A stretch of 64,000 nt of DNA from JAYVJH01 sp043777595 (GTDB lineage: Bacteria > Bacteroidota > Bacteroidia > Cytophagales > Spirosomataceae). Shown here piece after piece: positions 37,056 to 46,448 of this stretch. Position 1 is the first letter of the stretch, and every line of letters begins with the position of its first letter. Below the pieces are notes generated by a model. It ran no database searches, had not been told where the DNA came from, and saw nothing but the letters and a program-made list of their open reading frames with translations. The DNA lies in contig JAYWHT010000060.1 of NCBI GenBank assembly GCA_043777595.1, forward strand, positions 1 to 64,000. Reading direction: 5' to 3'. The translations under genes and the position numbers were made by a program.

Positions 37056-38087
37056 TCAAATAAACAATTTCAAAATATCCTGATAGTTAGTAGAGTCGGC
37101 GGTTTTGAAATTTTGTTGTCCAATGACTTCGAGGTTGGCTTGTTGTGATTGTTGCAAACAGTTTTTTATTTCGTCAACAGAGCCAAAAAGTAGCGTACTT
37201 TGGTTGGCCAGAAGTTTATTCATACTCTCGGTTTTGAGGGTAATGACTGGCTTACTGAACGACATTGCCAAATCTACCGAACCCGAGTGGTCGATTCGGA
37301 CAAATGGCAGCACAACGACATCGGCAGCATTAAAAAACGTCTGTACTTCGCTGTCTTCTATAAATCTATTGTGCCAAACGATATTTTCAGAATTGTTACA
37401 TAGCTTTTGTAGCGAGTCAAGATAATGGGCATCGTAACTTTTGCCAGCAATTATCAGTAGGTCAGTTGGTTGGGCAAAATCTCTAAAAATAGGAATAAAA
37501 TCGTGCAGCCCTTTGTAGGATTTTATTTCTCCAAAAAATAAAAAAACAAATTGGTTATTAGTAAATCCTAACTGGCTTCGGGCTTCGGGTTTTGTGGTTG
37601 TGTTTTTATAATAATAATGAAAAGGCAAATCTTGAATGACTGATATTTTGGCAGCATCAAGCCCAAATTTTTTGATTGCTGCCGTCTTTGTAGTTTCTGA
37701 ATATACTCGAATATGAGTACAGTTTCTGAGAAAAAAACCATAAACCATTTTTTCTAAATTCAAATAAAGACCCGCATGGTTTTGTAAGTTGTGAAGCGTA
37801 TGGCTAATAGGTATTTGTTTGATGTATTTGGCAAAGACTATTTCCAGAATAAAAACCAACGATTTGAAATAAGTCCAGACCGCCGATTGTCCCAAAATAA
37901 AACTATGTACCCAGTCAAAATATAAAACGTCGGGGTGGTGTGCCTGAATGGCTCTGAACGTACTACCGAGGGTATGTTTTTTGCCAATCTGTACTTTGAA
38001 GTTTTTTTGACGTAAAAAATTAGCCAATTCGTACTGAAAAGGATTTTCGGGGCCAGCATCGGGCAAAATTACAATAGATTTAGGCAC
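37056..38087 (-). CDS. GT4-family glycosyltransferase
   Basis: 343 residues, somewhat short for GT-B. The C-terminal half has FLFFGEIKSYKGLHDFIPIF (about 183-202), the nucleotide-sugar strand LLIIAGK, and DVVVLPFVRIDHSGSVDLAMSFSKPVI (about 259-285), where an Asp replaces the usual Glu-rich EGFG loop. The N-terminal half has VLYFDWVHSFILGQS. It probably adds a sugar to a cell-surface polysaccharide or glycolipid. It lies alone, divergent from porQ. A TATCTTTG -7-like box at 38150-38157 on the minus strand is a candidate promoter. Confidence 0.82.
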   Translation of the reverse strand: MPKSIVILPDAGPENPFQYELANFLRQKNFKVQIGKKHTLGSTFRAIQAHHPDVLYFDWVHSFILGQSAVWTYFKSLVFILEIVFAKYIKQIPISHTLHNLQNHAGLYLNLEKMVYGFFLRNCTHIRVYSETTKTAAIKKFGLDAAKISVIQDLPFHYYYKNTTTKPEARSQLGFTNNQFVFLFFGEIKSYKGLHDFIPIFRDFAQPTDLLIIAGKSYDAHYLDSLQKLCNNSENIVWHNRFIEDSEVQTFFNAADVVVLPFVRIDHSGSVDLAMSFSKPVITLKTESMNKLLANQSTLLFGSVDEIKNCLQQSQQANLEVIGQQNFKTADSTNYQDILKLFI

Positions 38088-38166
38088 TTTTCAGAATGGC
38101 GATTTGTGATAGACAAACAACGAATTGGAAATATTTTGATAACTTGCCACAAAGATAAATAATTCT

Positions 38167-39207
38167 ATGCGCCAGCGGCCAATCGTTTTATATTTTGTGG
38201 TGATGACTGGGGTGTTTTTTATATCTCGTTTTTCATTTGGGCAAATCATTCGCCACCAAGCCTTTGCATTTTTGAATTTACCTCAAAACGTACAAATAGC
38301 CGCCTTGGGAGGTATAAGCACTTCGGTACGGCAGACAGACGTAAATAACTTATGGGTATCGCCCGCTCTGGCCGATAGCAACCAGCGCAACCGTGCCTCG
38401 TTGAGTATATCTCCCTATTTGGCCACAACTCAGCTGGTGTCTATGGCATATAGCTTGCCTTTTCAGACCAGGGGAACTTGGGCAGTGGGTTTGCAATATC
38501 TCAATTATGGCACAATGCCACAGACCGATGCAGCAGGCAACCAGACGGGTACATTTACCGCCGCTGACTATGCGCTGGCAGGCAGCTATGCCCAAACGGA
38601 AGGTGCATTTACGCTGGGTAGCAACTTGAAAATAGTCGGCTCGGGCATAGAATCGTACCAGTCGTGGGCAATAGTGGCAGACGTTGGTGGAGTTTTTAGA
38701 CACCCCAAAAAAGATTTGAGCGTGGGCTTGGTCATCAAAAATATTGGTGTTGTTTTTAAACCCTATTTTACTGATAGTCAATTAAATACACCTATTGATG
38801 TGCAGTTGGGGGTTTCTGTGAAGCCTCAATTTATGCCCTTTCGGTTTTCGCTAACGGCTCATCGTCTTTATCAGTGGAATATAGTTTATAATGACCCTGC
38901 TCTCAATTATGGTTTTGATGCCAATGGCAATAAAATTACAATAAAAACAACAGTCATTGAGCGGCTCGCTCGGCATTTGGTGTTTGGTGTTGAGGCAATG
39001 GCGCACAAAAATATAAGGGTCATGCTGGGCTATAATCATCTACGGCGGCAGGAGTTGCGATTGCTCAATGTGTCGAGTTTGTCGGGGCTGTCGGGTGGGG
39101 TGGTATTTGAAAATCAAAAAATAAATTTGGGGTACGCTTACTCGTCTTATCATGTGGCGGGTGGGTTACATACCTTTTCGTTTGGTGTTAGTTTAAAAAA
39201 ATATTAA
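38167..39207 (+). CDS. porQ: Type IX secretion system protein PorQ
   Basis: 346 residues with a signal peptide (about 1-25, ending SFGQ). The mature protein is a beta-barrel-like repeated strand protein. It starts IIRHQAFAFLNLPQNVQIAALGG, the conserved start of PorQ, and ends in aromatic-rich strands (HTFSFGVSLKKY). PorQ is an outer-membrane accessory of the PorU sortase complex that handles T9SS cargo. It fits with the giant SprB-like protein and gldF in the same window. The Rieske gene follows 57 bp downstream and might be co-transcribed. Confidence 0.9.
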   Translation: MRQRPIVLYFVVMTGVFFISRFSFGQIIRHQAFAFLNLPQNVQIAALGGISTSVRQTDVNNLWVSPALADSNQRNRASLSISPYLATTQLVSMAYSLPFQTRGTWAVGLQYLNYGTMPQTDAAGNQTGTFTAADYALAGSYAQTEGAFTLGSNLKIVGSGIESYQSWAIVADVGGVFRHPKKDLSVGLVIKNIGVVFKPYFTDSQLNTPIDVQLGVSVKPQFMPFRFSLTAHRLYQWNIVYNDPALNYGFDANGNKITIKTTVIERLARHLVFGVEAMAHKNIRVMLGYNHLRRQELRLLNVSSLSGLSGGVVFENQKINLGYAYSSYHVAGGLHTFSFGVSLKKY

Positions 39208-39264
39208 AACAAAAAAACTATTTAGATGTTTTACAAGTATATTAAAAATAAAGCAATTACTAAA

Positions 39265-39810
39265 ATGAACCCAAAACCAGAAAATATAAGCAGAGGCCAG
39301 TTTGTGCGTGAACTTGGTATGAGTAGCGCAGCACTGATGGCTTTTTATTGTTTAGGAACGGCGTCTTGCACGACCGACAATGGCAGTACGCCTACGCCAG
39401 TCGGAACAAACCCCACACCTACACCGACCCCCACACCAACGCCAACCCCTGTGCCAAACCCTACGCCTGATGGTTTTGTGGGAAATGCCGATCCGAGTAA
39501 AGCAAAAATTGATTTTACGCTTGATTTGAGCAAAGACCCGTACAGGTCATTGACTACGGCAGGGGCGTTCCTGAACGTGGGAGAGGTGTTTATTGCACTC
39601 ACAAAAGACAAAAGGTACATAGCAGTTTCTAAAAATTGCACCCACGAAGGGCAGCCGCTCAAATACCAGACCAACGAAGATAACATCAAGTGCGATACGC
39701 ATGGCTCTATATTTATGACAACAGGAGGGGTAAAGTCTGGGCCAGCGGCCAAAGCCCTTGCGAGCTACAAAACAGAATTGACTGGCGACAAGCTATCTGT
39801 AAAAGAATAA
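39265..39810 (+). CDS. Rieske [2Fe-2S] lipoprotein with Pro-Thr linker
   Basis: 181 residues from the ATG at 39265 (an ATG at 39226 would add 13). The N-terminus has SRGQFVR ahead of a hydrophobic stretch ending GTASC (Cys 35), so a lipoprotein signal, possibly Tat-like. A PT-repeat linker (about residues 41-68) follows. The Rieske domain has C-T-H (NCTHEGQP) and C-x2-H (KCDTHGS), the four ligands of a [2Fe-2S] cluster. It is short and has no cytochrome b partner, so a stand-alone electron-transfer or ligand-sensing role is likelier than respiratory complex III. Confidence 0.85.
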   Translation: MNPKPENISRGQFVRELGMSSAALMAFYCLGTASCTTDNGSTPTPVGTNPTPTPTPTPTPTPVPNPTPDGFVGNADPSKAKIDFTLDLSKDPYRSLTTAGAFLNVGEVFIALTKDKRYIAVSKNCTHEGQPLKYQTNEDNIKCDTHGSIFMTTGGVKSGPAAKALASYKTELTGDKLSVKE

Positions 39811-39824
39811 AGTAAGTACCAGCA

Positions 39825-39857
39825 AACGCTTACAAGGTTCTGAACCTTGTAAGCGTT
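39825..39857. terminator. Bidirectional terminator between Rieske gene and gltX
   Basis: Perfect 15-bp arms AACGCTTACAAGGTT/AACCTTGTAAGCGTT with loop CTG, between convergent genes. There is no long T-tract. Confidence 0.75.
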
Positions 39858-39867
39858 ATTTGAAGTA

Positions 39868-41358
39868 CTACCCCAGTATTTCCAAAGCTCGATTGAGGCG
39901 TCCGACTACCTCGTCCCGTCCCAAAATCTCCATTGTGAGCATTAAGTCCGGGCCGTGGCCTTGGCCTGTGATGGCTACACGCAAAGCCTGCATAATTTTC
40001 CCTGTTTTGACGGCTACCCGCTCAGTTGCCGATGCCAATGTTAGTTTTATGTTTTCTGCGTTAAAATTTCCTTCAAATTGTTGTAAATCTTCACCAAAAG
40101 CAATCAATGCTTTTCGGGCATCATCGTTCCATTTTGAGGCTACGATGGCTTCTTCATAAGTGGTTGGGGCTTCAAATAAAAAGACAGATTCACTAAAAAT
40201 TTCTTGTGGAAACGTAACTCTTTCTTTCATCAAATCAATGATTTTGAGAGCCTTATCGTCGTCTATTGCTATATTTTGAATGTTTAGACTTGGGTGTGTA
40301 AGCAAGTCGTGGGTGGGAATATTTTTAAGATATTGTTGATTGAACCACTTGGCTTTGTTGATGTCAAACCGTGCGCCTGCTTTGTGGATTCGGTCTAAAC
40401 TAAACGCCTCAATCAGTTCTGTTATCGTAAATAGTTCTTGTTCTGTGCCAGGATTCCAGCCCAATAATGCCAAAAAATTAACCAAGGCATCTTTTAAATA
40501 GCCCTCTTCTCTAAACCCTGGGGCTTGCCCCCATGCCAACGGAAATATTGGAAAACCACCAGCCTCGGCATCTCGTTTGGAGAGTTTACCATTGCCTTCG
40601 GGTTTGAGCAAAAGCGGTAGGTGAGCAAACTCAGGGGCTTGCCAACCAAAAGATTGGTACAAAAAAACGTGTAGCGGAGCCGATGGCAACCACTCTTCGC
40701 CTCTGATGACGTGCGTGATTTCCATCAGGTGGTCGTCAACGATATTGGCCAAGTGGTAGGTAGGCATACCGTCTGATTTGAGTAATACTTTGTCGTCGAG
40801 TGTTGAGGCATGGACTACCACCCAACCCCGAATCTGGTCATTAAATCTAATCTCTTGCTTTGGGTCAATCTTGATACGAACCACGTGCGGCTCATTGGCG
40901 GCTATGCGGCGTTGTACTTCGCTGGCGGGGAGCGTCAGCGAGTTTTGCATTTGTAGGCGAGTAATGGCGTTATATTGAGCGGCATCTACTCCTGCCGCTT
41001 CAAGACGTTGGCGCATGGCTTCAATCTCGTCGGGGCTGTCGAAAGCATAATAAGCCTTGCCGCTGGCTATGAGTTGCTGGGCATACTGGCTATAAATATC
41101 TTTGCGCTCCGACTGCCTGTATGGGGCGTGCGGGCCGCCTACGCCTTGCCCTTCGTCTATCTCGATACCAACCCATTGCAGGGCTTCGATGATATACTGC
41201 TCGGCACTTTCTACAAACCGATTTTGGTCGGTGTCTTCAATGCGGAGTAGCATTTTGCCGCCATGTTTGCGAGCAAAAAGATAGTTGTATAGTGCAGTGC
41301 GTACACCGCCAATATGAAGGCCACCCGTTGGGCTGGGCGCAAATCTAACACGAACCAT
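39868..41358 (-). CDS. gltX: Glutamate--tRNA ligase
   Basis: 496 residues, typical size. The HIGH-type motif PTGGLHIGGVRTALYNYLFA (about 9-28) and the KMSKS-type KLSKRD (about 259-264) mark the class I catalytic core. The C-terminal anticodon-binding helical domain starts near 330. It charges tRNA-Glu and feeds protein synthesis. A -7-like TAATTTTG lies at 41377-41384 on the minus strand, close to the start codon. Confidence 0.96.
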   Translation of the reverse strand: MVRVRFAPSPTGGLHIGGVRTALYNYLFARKHGGKMLLRIEDTDQNRFVESAEQYIIEALQWVGIEIDEGQGVGGPHAPYRQSERKDIYSQYAQQLIASGKAYYAFDSPDEIEAMRQRLEAAGVDAAQYNAITRLQMQNSLTLPASEVQRRIAANEPHVVRIKIDPKQEIRFNDQIRGWVVVHASTLDDKVLLKSDGMPTYHLANIVDDHLMEITHVIRGEEWLPSAPLHVFLYQSFGWQAPEFAHLPLLLKPEGNGKLSKRDAEAGGFPIFPLAWGQAPGFREEGYLKDALVNFLALLGWNPGTEQELFTITELIEAFSLDRIHKAGARFDINKAKWFNQQYLKNIPTHDLLTHPSLNIQNIAIDDDKALKIIDLMKERVTFPQEIFSESVFLFEAPTTYEEAIVASKWNDDARKALIAFGEDLQQFEGNFNAENIKLTLASATERVAVKTGKIMQALRVAITGQGHGPDLMLTMEILGRDEVVGRLNRALEILG

Positions 41359-41415
41359 TGATTTCTAATTTTTTGCCAAAATTAGCCATAATAGTTCAAA
41401 TACACCGAATTGATT

Positions 41416-42819
41416 TTATCTTTTTCGGTGCTTTGGTTTTATTTCGTGGCCTTTTTTGGTCATTGTAACGGGGTCCCAGTCAATAACTTTATTTTCAAAA
41501 TAGCTTTCGTTGCAGGCCAAAACAGGGGCGGCGGCACGGAAACCAAAAACAGGATCTTGGATTGTACCTTGGCTACCTTTGCGGACATTGGCAAAAAAAT
41601 CGGCGAAGTGATTGGCGTGAGGGTCGTCGTTGTCGGGGGCTTCAAACTTTATTTCTTTGACAGGCTGTGCGGCTCGGGTTTCGAGTGGGTATTGTTGGTC
41701 GTATTGTTTTTTGAAGTCGCTCTGTTGGCTATCGGCAAAAGTGAAATAACTGTCGTAGCCACCGTAGCCGGGGGCTTGGGCGAGTTTTTTCTTGGTCATT
41801 ATCAGATTGCTGTCGCCAAAAACAATTTCGCCTTCGTTGCCAATAATCCTTGTTATGTTTTTGATAGAACCTGCATTGGCAAAATTGACTCGTAACACCA
41901 TCTGGAATGCTTCGTGTTGGTCGGTTTTGGGGTAGTCCATGATTGATGTCATAATGTCTGGCACATCTCGACCGTCTTTCCAGTAGCTCAAATTGCCCGA
42001 TGAAAAAATACGAGTAGGCCCTACAGAATTGGTAACAAAATGAACGCCCGTAATGAGATGCACGAACAAGTCGCCAGCTACGCCCGTGCCGTAGTCTTTG
42101 TAATTGCGCCATCTAAAAAATCGTTTTGCATCAAAAGGTAATTTGGGTGCAGAACCCAAAAACGTATCCCAGTCCACGGTTTCGGGCGAGGCATCGGTAG
42201 GAATTGAGTAGTTCCAAGCACCAATGGCATTAAAACGGTCATTGTTTGATTCTACATAATTGATTTGGCCAATTTCGCCTGCTTGTACCAATCTTTTGGC
42301 TTCTACAAAGGCCGCTCCGCTCACTCGCTGACTACCGACTTGCATGGTCTTGCCAGACTTTTGCCATGCCTCAATCACGGGCTTACCTTTGTCGATGCGT
42401 TGCACCATTGGTTTTTCACAATAAACCGATTTGCCAGCATTGAGCGCATCAATCGACAGTCGGTCGTGCCAATGGTCGGGCGTTACAATCAGTACGGCAT
42501 CAATATCTGAGCGCTTTAATATTTCACGGTAGTCTCTGGTTGTAAAAATATCTTTACCAAAAGTAGCTTTGGCTCGCTCAAGACGACCTGTGTAGAGGTC
42601 AGCCGCTGCAACTATCTCAACACCAGGGGTTTTGAGGGCTGCTTGCGTGTCGTAATGTCCCTGAATACCAACACCAATGGTCGCAATTCTGATTTTGTCG
42701 TTGGGGCTAATCTTGGCGTAGTCTTTGATGATACTAAATGGTCGTGCCAACGACTCGGTAGCGACCAAAGCCGAAGCCGCCGCTACATTCTTGATAAAAC
42801 TTCGACGATTTGGATTCAT
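41416..42819 (-). CDS. Gfo/Idh/MocA-family oxidoreductase with Tat signal
   Basis: 467 residues. The start MNPNRRSFIKNVAAASALV carries RRSFIK, a twin-arginine signal, so the enzyme probably folds with NAD(P) in the cytoplasm and is then exported. The Rossmann motif GVGIQGHYDT (about 48-57) and the dinucleotide-domain motif EKPMVQRIDKGKPVIEAW (about 134-151) follow, then the C-terminal substrate domain. Relatives act on sugars or inositols, some as NAD-dependent glycosidases (GH109 type). The substrate is unknown. It sits 57 bp upstream of gltX in the same direction. Confidence 0.88.
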   Translation of the reverse strand: MNPNRRSFIKNVAAASALVATESLARPFSIIKDYAKISPNDKIRIATIGVGIQGHYDTQAALKTPGVEIVAAADLYTGRLERAKATFGKDIFTTRDYREILKRSDIDAVLIVTPDHWHDRLSIDALNAGKSVYCEKPMVQRIDKGKPVIEAWQKSGKTMQVGSQRVSGAAFVEAKRLVQAGEIGQINYVESNNDRFNAIGAWNYSIPTDASPETVDWDTFLGSAPKLPFDAKRFFRWRNYKDYGTGVAGDLFVHLITGVHFVTNSVGPTRIFSSGNLSYWKDGRDVPDIMTSIMDYPKTDQHEAFQMVLRVNFANAGSIKNITRIIGNEGEIVFGDSNLIMTKKKLAQAPGYGGYDSYFTFADSQQSDFKKQYDQQYPLETRAAQPVKEIKFEAPDNDDPHANHFADFFANVRKGSQGTIQDPVFGFRAAAPVLACNESYFENKVIDWDPVTMTKKGHEIKPKHRKR

Positions 42820-42840
42820 AGATTTATTATTTACAGTTGA

Positions 42841-42871
42841 TTGAAGTCTTCGCTCAAAGCGAAGACTTCAA
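42841..42871. repeat. REP-like hairpin
   Basis: Perfect 14-bp arms TTGAAGTCTTCGCT-CAA-AGCGAAGACTTCAA in the divergent gap between the Gfo/Idh/MocA gene and the SCP2 gene. The inner half matches the hairpin at 60322 closely (CTTCGCT/AGCGAAG). A third partial arm AGCGAAG follows at about 42874. Confidence 0.6.
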
Positions 42872-43008
42872 TAGCGAAGATTTTGTTTTCAAATATAAGG
42901 CAATGAGACCATAAAAGTACTCATTCATGCTCTGAAATTTTGAAATCTGGCTACTGTGTACGAACTTTGAAACTGAAAAATAAATTTTACTAAACAATAA
43001 GCAAGACA

Positions 43009-43308
43009 ATGAGTTTACAAGTACTGACAGACAAAATTAAAGCCTTGGTGGGCAACGACAGCGGCCTCAATGCCAGTGCCAAGTTTGTAACGAGCGACGG
43101 CGTAGTGGCCATAGATGCCAAACAAGTACCCAATATCGTAACCAATGAAGACATTGAGACAGACTGCGCTCTGGAGATCTCGGTCGAAAATGCACTTAAT
43201 CTCATCAGTGGCGACCTCAACCCAATGATGGCGTACATGACAGGCAAACTAAAAATAAAAGGCGACATGGCCGTAGCCATGAAGATAGGCCAGAGTATTG
43301 GAGGCTAA
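43009..43308 (+). CDS. SCP2 sterol-carrier-like protein
   Basis: 99 residues, one SCP2 domain. The C-terminal signature MMAYMTGKLKIKGDMAVAMKIGQ (about 74-96) is typical of lipid-binding SCP2 domains. It is cytoplasmic with no signal, and probably binds a fatty acyl chain or similar ligand. The isochorismate synthase gene begins 42 bp downstream in the same direction, so the two may be co-transcribed, though no shared pathway is evident. Confidence 0.9.
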   Translation: MSLQVLTDKIKALVGNDSGLNASAKFVTSDGVVAIDAKQVPNIVTNEDIETDCALEISVENALNLISGDLNPMMAYMTGKLKIKGDMAVAMKIGQSIGG

Positions 43309-43350
43309 AAATTACTGATAAATGTTATCATTCAGTTACCCATTTTATAA

Positions 43351-44565
43351 ATGAACACAACAGTTCAGTCGCAAGTCCAAACACACTCAATCGCTGCACA
43401 TTGGCAGGCAGCGATTGAGATGGGCTATGCGGTGGCCTTGTGGAAACTACCTCGCCAAACGGATAAACAACTGATTGTGAACTTGGAAGACAGGCAACCA
43501 ACTTCTAAAATCAGTCTGGAAGATATACCGATGGGTTTTGCCATCAGTCCGTTTCTGAATCCCGAAGGCAATGATACGATTTTTATCGAAGCACACTTAT
43601 ATTTTAGGTTCAGTGCCGTTGGTGAGCCTTTGCAACAAGCACACCAATATTCAGCAATTCACCCCGACCGAATGACTTTTGAGCGAATAGTTGCAGACTA
43701 TGTTCCTCGCCCAAAATCAGACATACATCTACCAGCGGCAACTGCTGACGAGTCTGAAAAAAATAATTATCAAAATGCTGTACGCCAAGCCGTTGCTGCC
43801 ATTGAAAGCGGACAGATGCAAAAAGTAGTACTGTCTCGCCGAAAAATCATTGCGTTACAATCTGATTTTGAAGTCATTACTGCCTTTGAAAAACTCTGCG
43901 AAGCCTATCCCAATGCTTTTGTATCGGCGGTTTATTTGCCCACACTCAATCAAGTTTGGCTTGGTGCAAGTCCCGAAACATTGGTAAGTCTTGGTGCCGA
44001 TGGTGTTTTCAAAACAGTTTCATTGGCAGGTACACAGTCGGCGATAGATAGCGGTGGCCAGCCCATTCCAGTTCGTGATGCCGTCTGGACACACAAAGAA
44101 ATAGAAGAGCAAGCCTTTGTGAGTCGGTATATCATTGACTGTCTAAAAAAAATCAGAGTGCGGGAGTTTATCGAAGAAGGGCCTAAGACCGTTATTGCTG
44201 GCAATCTCATGCACCTCCGTACCGACTACTCAATCGACAGCCGAGCCATTAACTTCCCCGAGTTGGGTTCTGTGATGCTCGAATTGCTGCACCCTACTTC
44301 GGCAGTATGTGGAATGCCCAAAGCCGCAGCTCAGGCTTTTATATTGGCCAACGAACACTATGAGCGTACTTTTTATAGTGGTTTCTTAGGGCCTGTCAAT
44401 GTTGAGAATACGTCGGCATTGTTTGTGAATCTACGCTGTATGAAAATCGAAAACCAAACCGCTACACTCTACGCAGGAGCGGGCATTACCGAAGACTCTA
44501 TTGCCGAAAAAGAATGGCAAGAAACAGAACTCAAATGCCAGACATTACTACGAGTTTTGGAATAA
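43351..44565 (+). CDS. menF: Isochorismate synthase (MenF-like)
   Basis: 404 residues. The chorismate-binding C-terminal domain shows QKVVLSRRKIIAL (about 153-165), SPETLVSLGADG, SLAGTQ (about 225-230), HKEIEEQAFV (about 249-258), HPTSAVCGMPK (about 311-321) and GAGITEDSIAEKEWQETELK (about 376-395). It turns chorismate into isochorismate. In this group that serves menaquinone synthesis, but the rest of the men genes are not here. EntC-type siderophore function cannot be excluded by sequence alone, although no siderophore genes are present. Confidence 0.88.
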   Translation: MNTTVQSQVQTHSIAAHWQAAIEMGYAVALWKLPRQTDKQLIVNLEDRQPTSKISLEDIPMGFAISPFLNPEGNDTIFIEAHLYFRFSAVGEPLQQAHQYSAIHPDRMTFERIVADYVPRPKSDIHLPAATADESEKNNYQNAVRQAVAAIESGQMQKVVLSRRKIIALQSDFEVITAFEKLCEAYPNAFVSAVYLPTLNQVWLGASPETLVSLGADGVFKTVSLAGTQSAIDSGGQPIPVRDAVWTHKEIEEQAFVSRYIIDCLKKIRVREFIEEGPKTVIAGNLMHLRTDYSIDSRAINFPELGSVMLELLHPTSAVCGMPKAAAQAFILANEHYERTFYSGFLGPVNVENTSALFVNLRCMKIENQTATLYAGAGITEDSIAEKEWQETELKCQTLLRVLE

Positions 44566-44568
44566 AAA

Positions 44569-46185
44569 CTACTTTTGACCCATCACCAAATCTGCCCCTT
44601 TTTCACCAATCATTATACTTGTTGCGTTGGTATTGCCTGCTATGATTCGAGGCATAATCGAAGCATCAATCACTCGCAAGCCAGCTATACCCTTCACTCT
44701 AAGGTCGCAATCGACTACTGCCATGTCGTCGTTACCCATTTTGCAAGTACCTACTGGGTGATAGACCGTTTCGACTACTTTTTGGGTATGTAGCAATATC
44801 GCCTCGTCTGAGCTGCGGTCGGGTGGGAGGGAGTTGGCTTTGCGATAAGGGTCAAAGGCGGCAGAGTCCATCACTTCCATACCTTTTTTCATACCTTTCA
44901 AGAGCGTTGTTACGTCATCGTCATGGGTCAAAAATTGTGGGTCAATGAGCGGTGAATCTAACGGATTGTTTGACCGTAAACCTACAAAACCTACGCTTTT
45001 GGGTTTGAGCAGTGTTGGCAAGAGCGTGTAGCCGCCTGTGTGTGGGAACGAATCGGGGTTATAAAAGTCCATTTTATCATAATCGTTTCCACCATGGACG
45101 GGCGCAAAATGAAACTGCAAATCTATTGGGTCGGGGCCGTCGTGTATCTTCATAAATGCCCCTGCTTCGAGTGGGCTGATGGTTAGTGGGCCTTTTTTGA
45201 GAACTATATATTGCGCCAACGCCTTGATTTGACCAAAAACCGAAAGTGAATTATTGGCCGTTGGAATCGTTGCCAAACAACTAATAGCCGAAAACAAATG
45301 GTCTTGTAGGTTTTTACCAACGCCTGGTAAGTGTTTTTTGACGGCGATACCATGTCGTTTTAGTTCGTCTGAATCGCCAATACCCGACAGCATCAATATT
45401 TGTGGACTGTTATACGCCCCCGCCGACAGTAGTACTTCTTTGGTGGCAGTGGCGCGCTCGGTGTTGTTTTGGCCAGTAATGTACTCTACACCAACGGCTC
45501 GGTCGTTTTCTATAATTATTTGCTTGGTGTGAGCATAGGTCAGTACTGTGAGGTTGGGGCGATGCAAAACGGGTTTTAGATAAGCTACCGCCGTACTGCA
45601 CCGTTTCAGGTCTTTGATTGTAAACTGAAAGAGACCTGCTCCAGCCTGTTTTTGGCCATTAAAATCGTTGGTTTCGGCTATACCTTGCTCGACACAAGCC
45701 CGCACAAAAGCATCGGCTACGGGCGTTTTGAATGCCTTTGCAAAAGTTACGTTCAGCGGCCCGCCAGTGCCATGATAGTTACTGTTGAGTTGGTCTATTT
45801 GTTCGTTGTTTTCGGCTTTGATAAAATAGGGAAGCACGTCTTTGAAGCCCCAGCCAGTGTTGCCCATGCGCTCCCATTGGTCATAGTCGGCGTGGTTGCC
45901 TCTGATGTAGGCCATGGCGTTGGTGGAGCTACTACCGCCGAGGGCTTTGCCTCGGGGCAAATACATCTTACGGTTTAGTACGCCTGCCTGTGGCTCGGTT
46001 TCGTAAGACCAATCTACGGATGTACGGTTGAGTTTTGAGTAAGCGGCTGGAATATGTATCTCCATTTTTTTGTCTGGGCCACCTGCTTCGAGCAACAAAA
46101 CACTGACGGACGGGTCGGCAGAAAGCCGATTGGCCAGCACGCAACCAGCCGAGCCAGCACCGATAATGATATAGTCGAAAGTCAT
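44569..46185 (-). CDS. GMC-family FAD oxidoreductase (choline dehydrogenase-like)
   Basis: 538 residues. The FAD motif GAGSAGCVLANRLS (about 9-22), the GMC signature PRGKALGGSSSTNAMAYIRGN (about 79-99), HLPGVGKNLQDH (about 284-295), and the C-terminal HPVGTCKMG with NTNATSIMIGE (about 490-530) are all present. It oxidises an alcohol; the best-known relatives act on choline or aliphatic alcohols. No betaine genes are nearby, so it is left without a symbol. It is convergent with the isochorismate synthase gene, with 3 bp between the stops. Confidence 0.9.
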   Translation of the reverse strand: MTFDYIIIGAGSAGCVLANRLSADPSVSVLLLEAGGPDKKMEIHIPAAYSKLNRTSVDWSYETEPQAGVLNRKMYLPRGKALGGSSSTNAMAYIRGNHADYDQWERMGNTGWGFKDVLPYFIKAENNEQIDQLNSNYHGTGGPLNVTFAKAFKTPVADAFVRACVEQGIAETNDFNGQKQAGAGLFQFTIKDLKRCSTAVAYLKPVLHRPNLTVLTYAHTKQIIIENDRAVGVEYITGQNNTERATATKEVLLSAGAYNSPQILMLSGIGDSDELKRHGIAVKKHLPGVGKNLQDHLFSAISCLATIPTANNSLSVFGQIKALAQYIVLKKGPLTISPLEAGAFMKIHDGPDPIDLQFHFAPVHGGNDYDKMDFYNPDSFPHTGGYTLLPTLLKPKSVGFVGLRSNNPLDSPLIDPQFLTHDDDVTTLLKGMKKGMEVMDSAAFDPYRKANSLPPDRSSDEAILLHTQKVVETVYHPVGTCKMGNDDMAVVDCDLRVKGIAGLRVIDASIMPRIIAGNTNATSIMIGEKGADLVMGQK

Positions 46186-46448
46186 ATTTCAAGAAAAAGT
46201 TAAATGGGTTCTTTAAATTTTACCAAATATATGAATTTTTTTTGATTTGTAATTATTACTAAAAAACAATAAAATATTTGGTCAATGAGCCTCACAACAA
46301 CATTTCGTATCTGAACGGCTTGAAAGGCATATAGTTTATATTTTTGATAAAAATTAGATTATATAAAGAAAAAATAGTTTTTTACTTTTATTGATATACT
46401 TGTATTAAGTTTGCGAGGTATTCAAAAAATCATAAAAACACTTCACTA

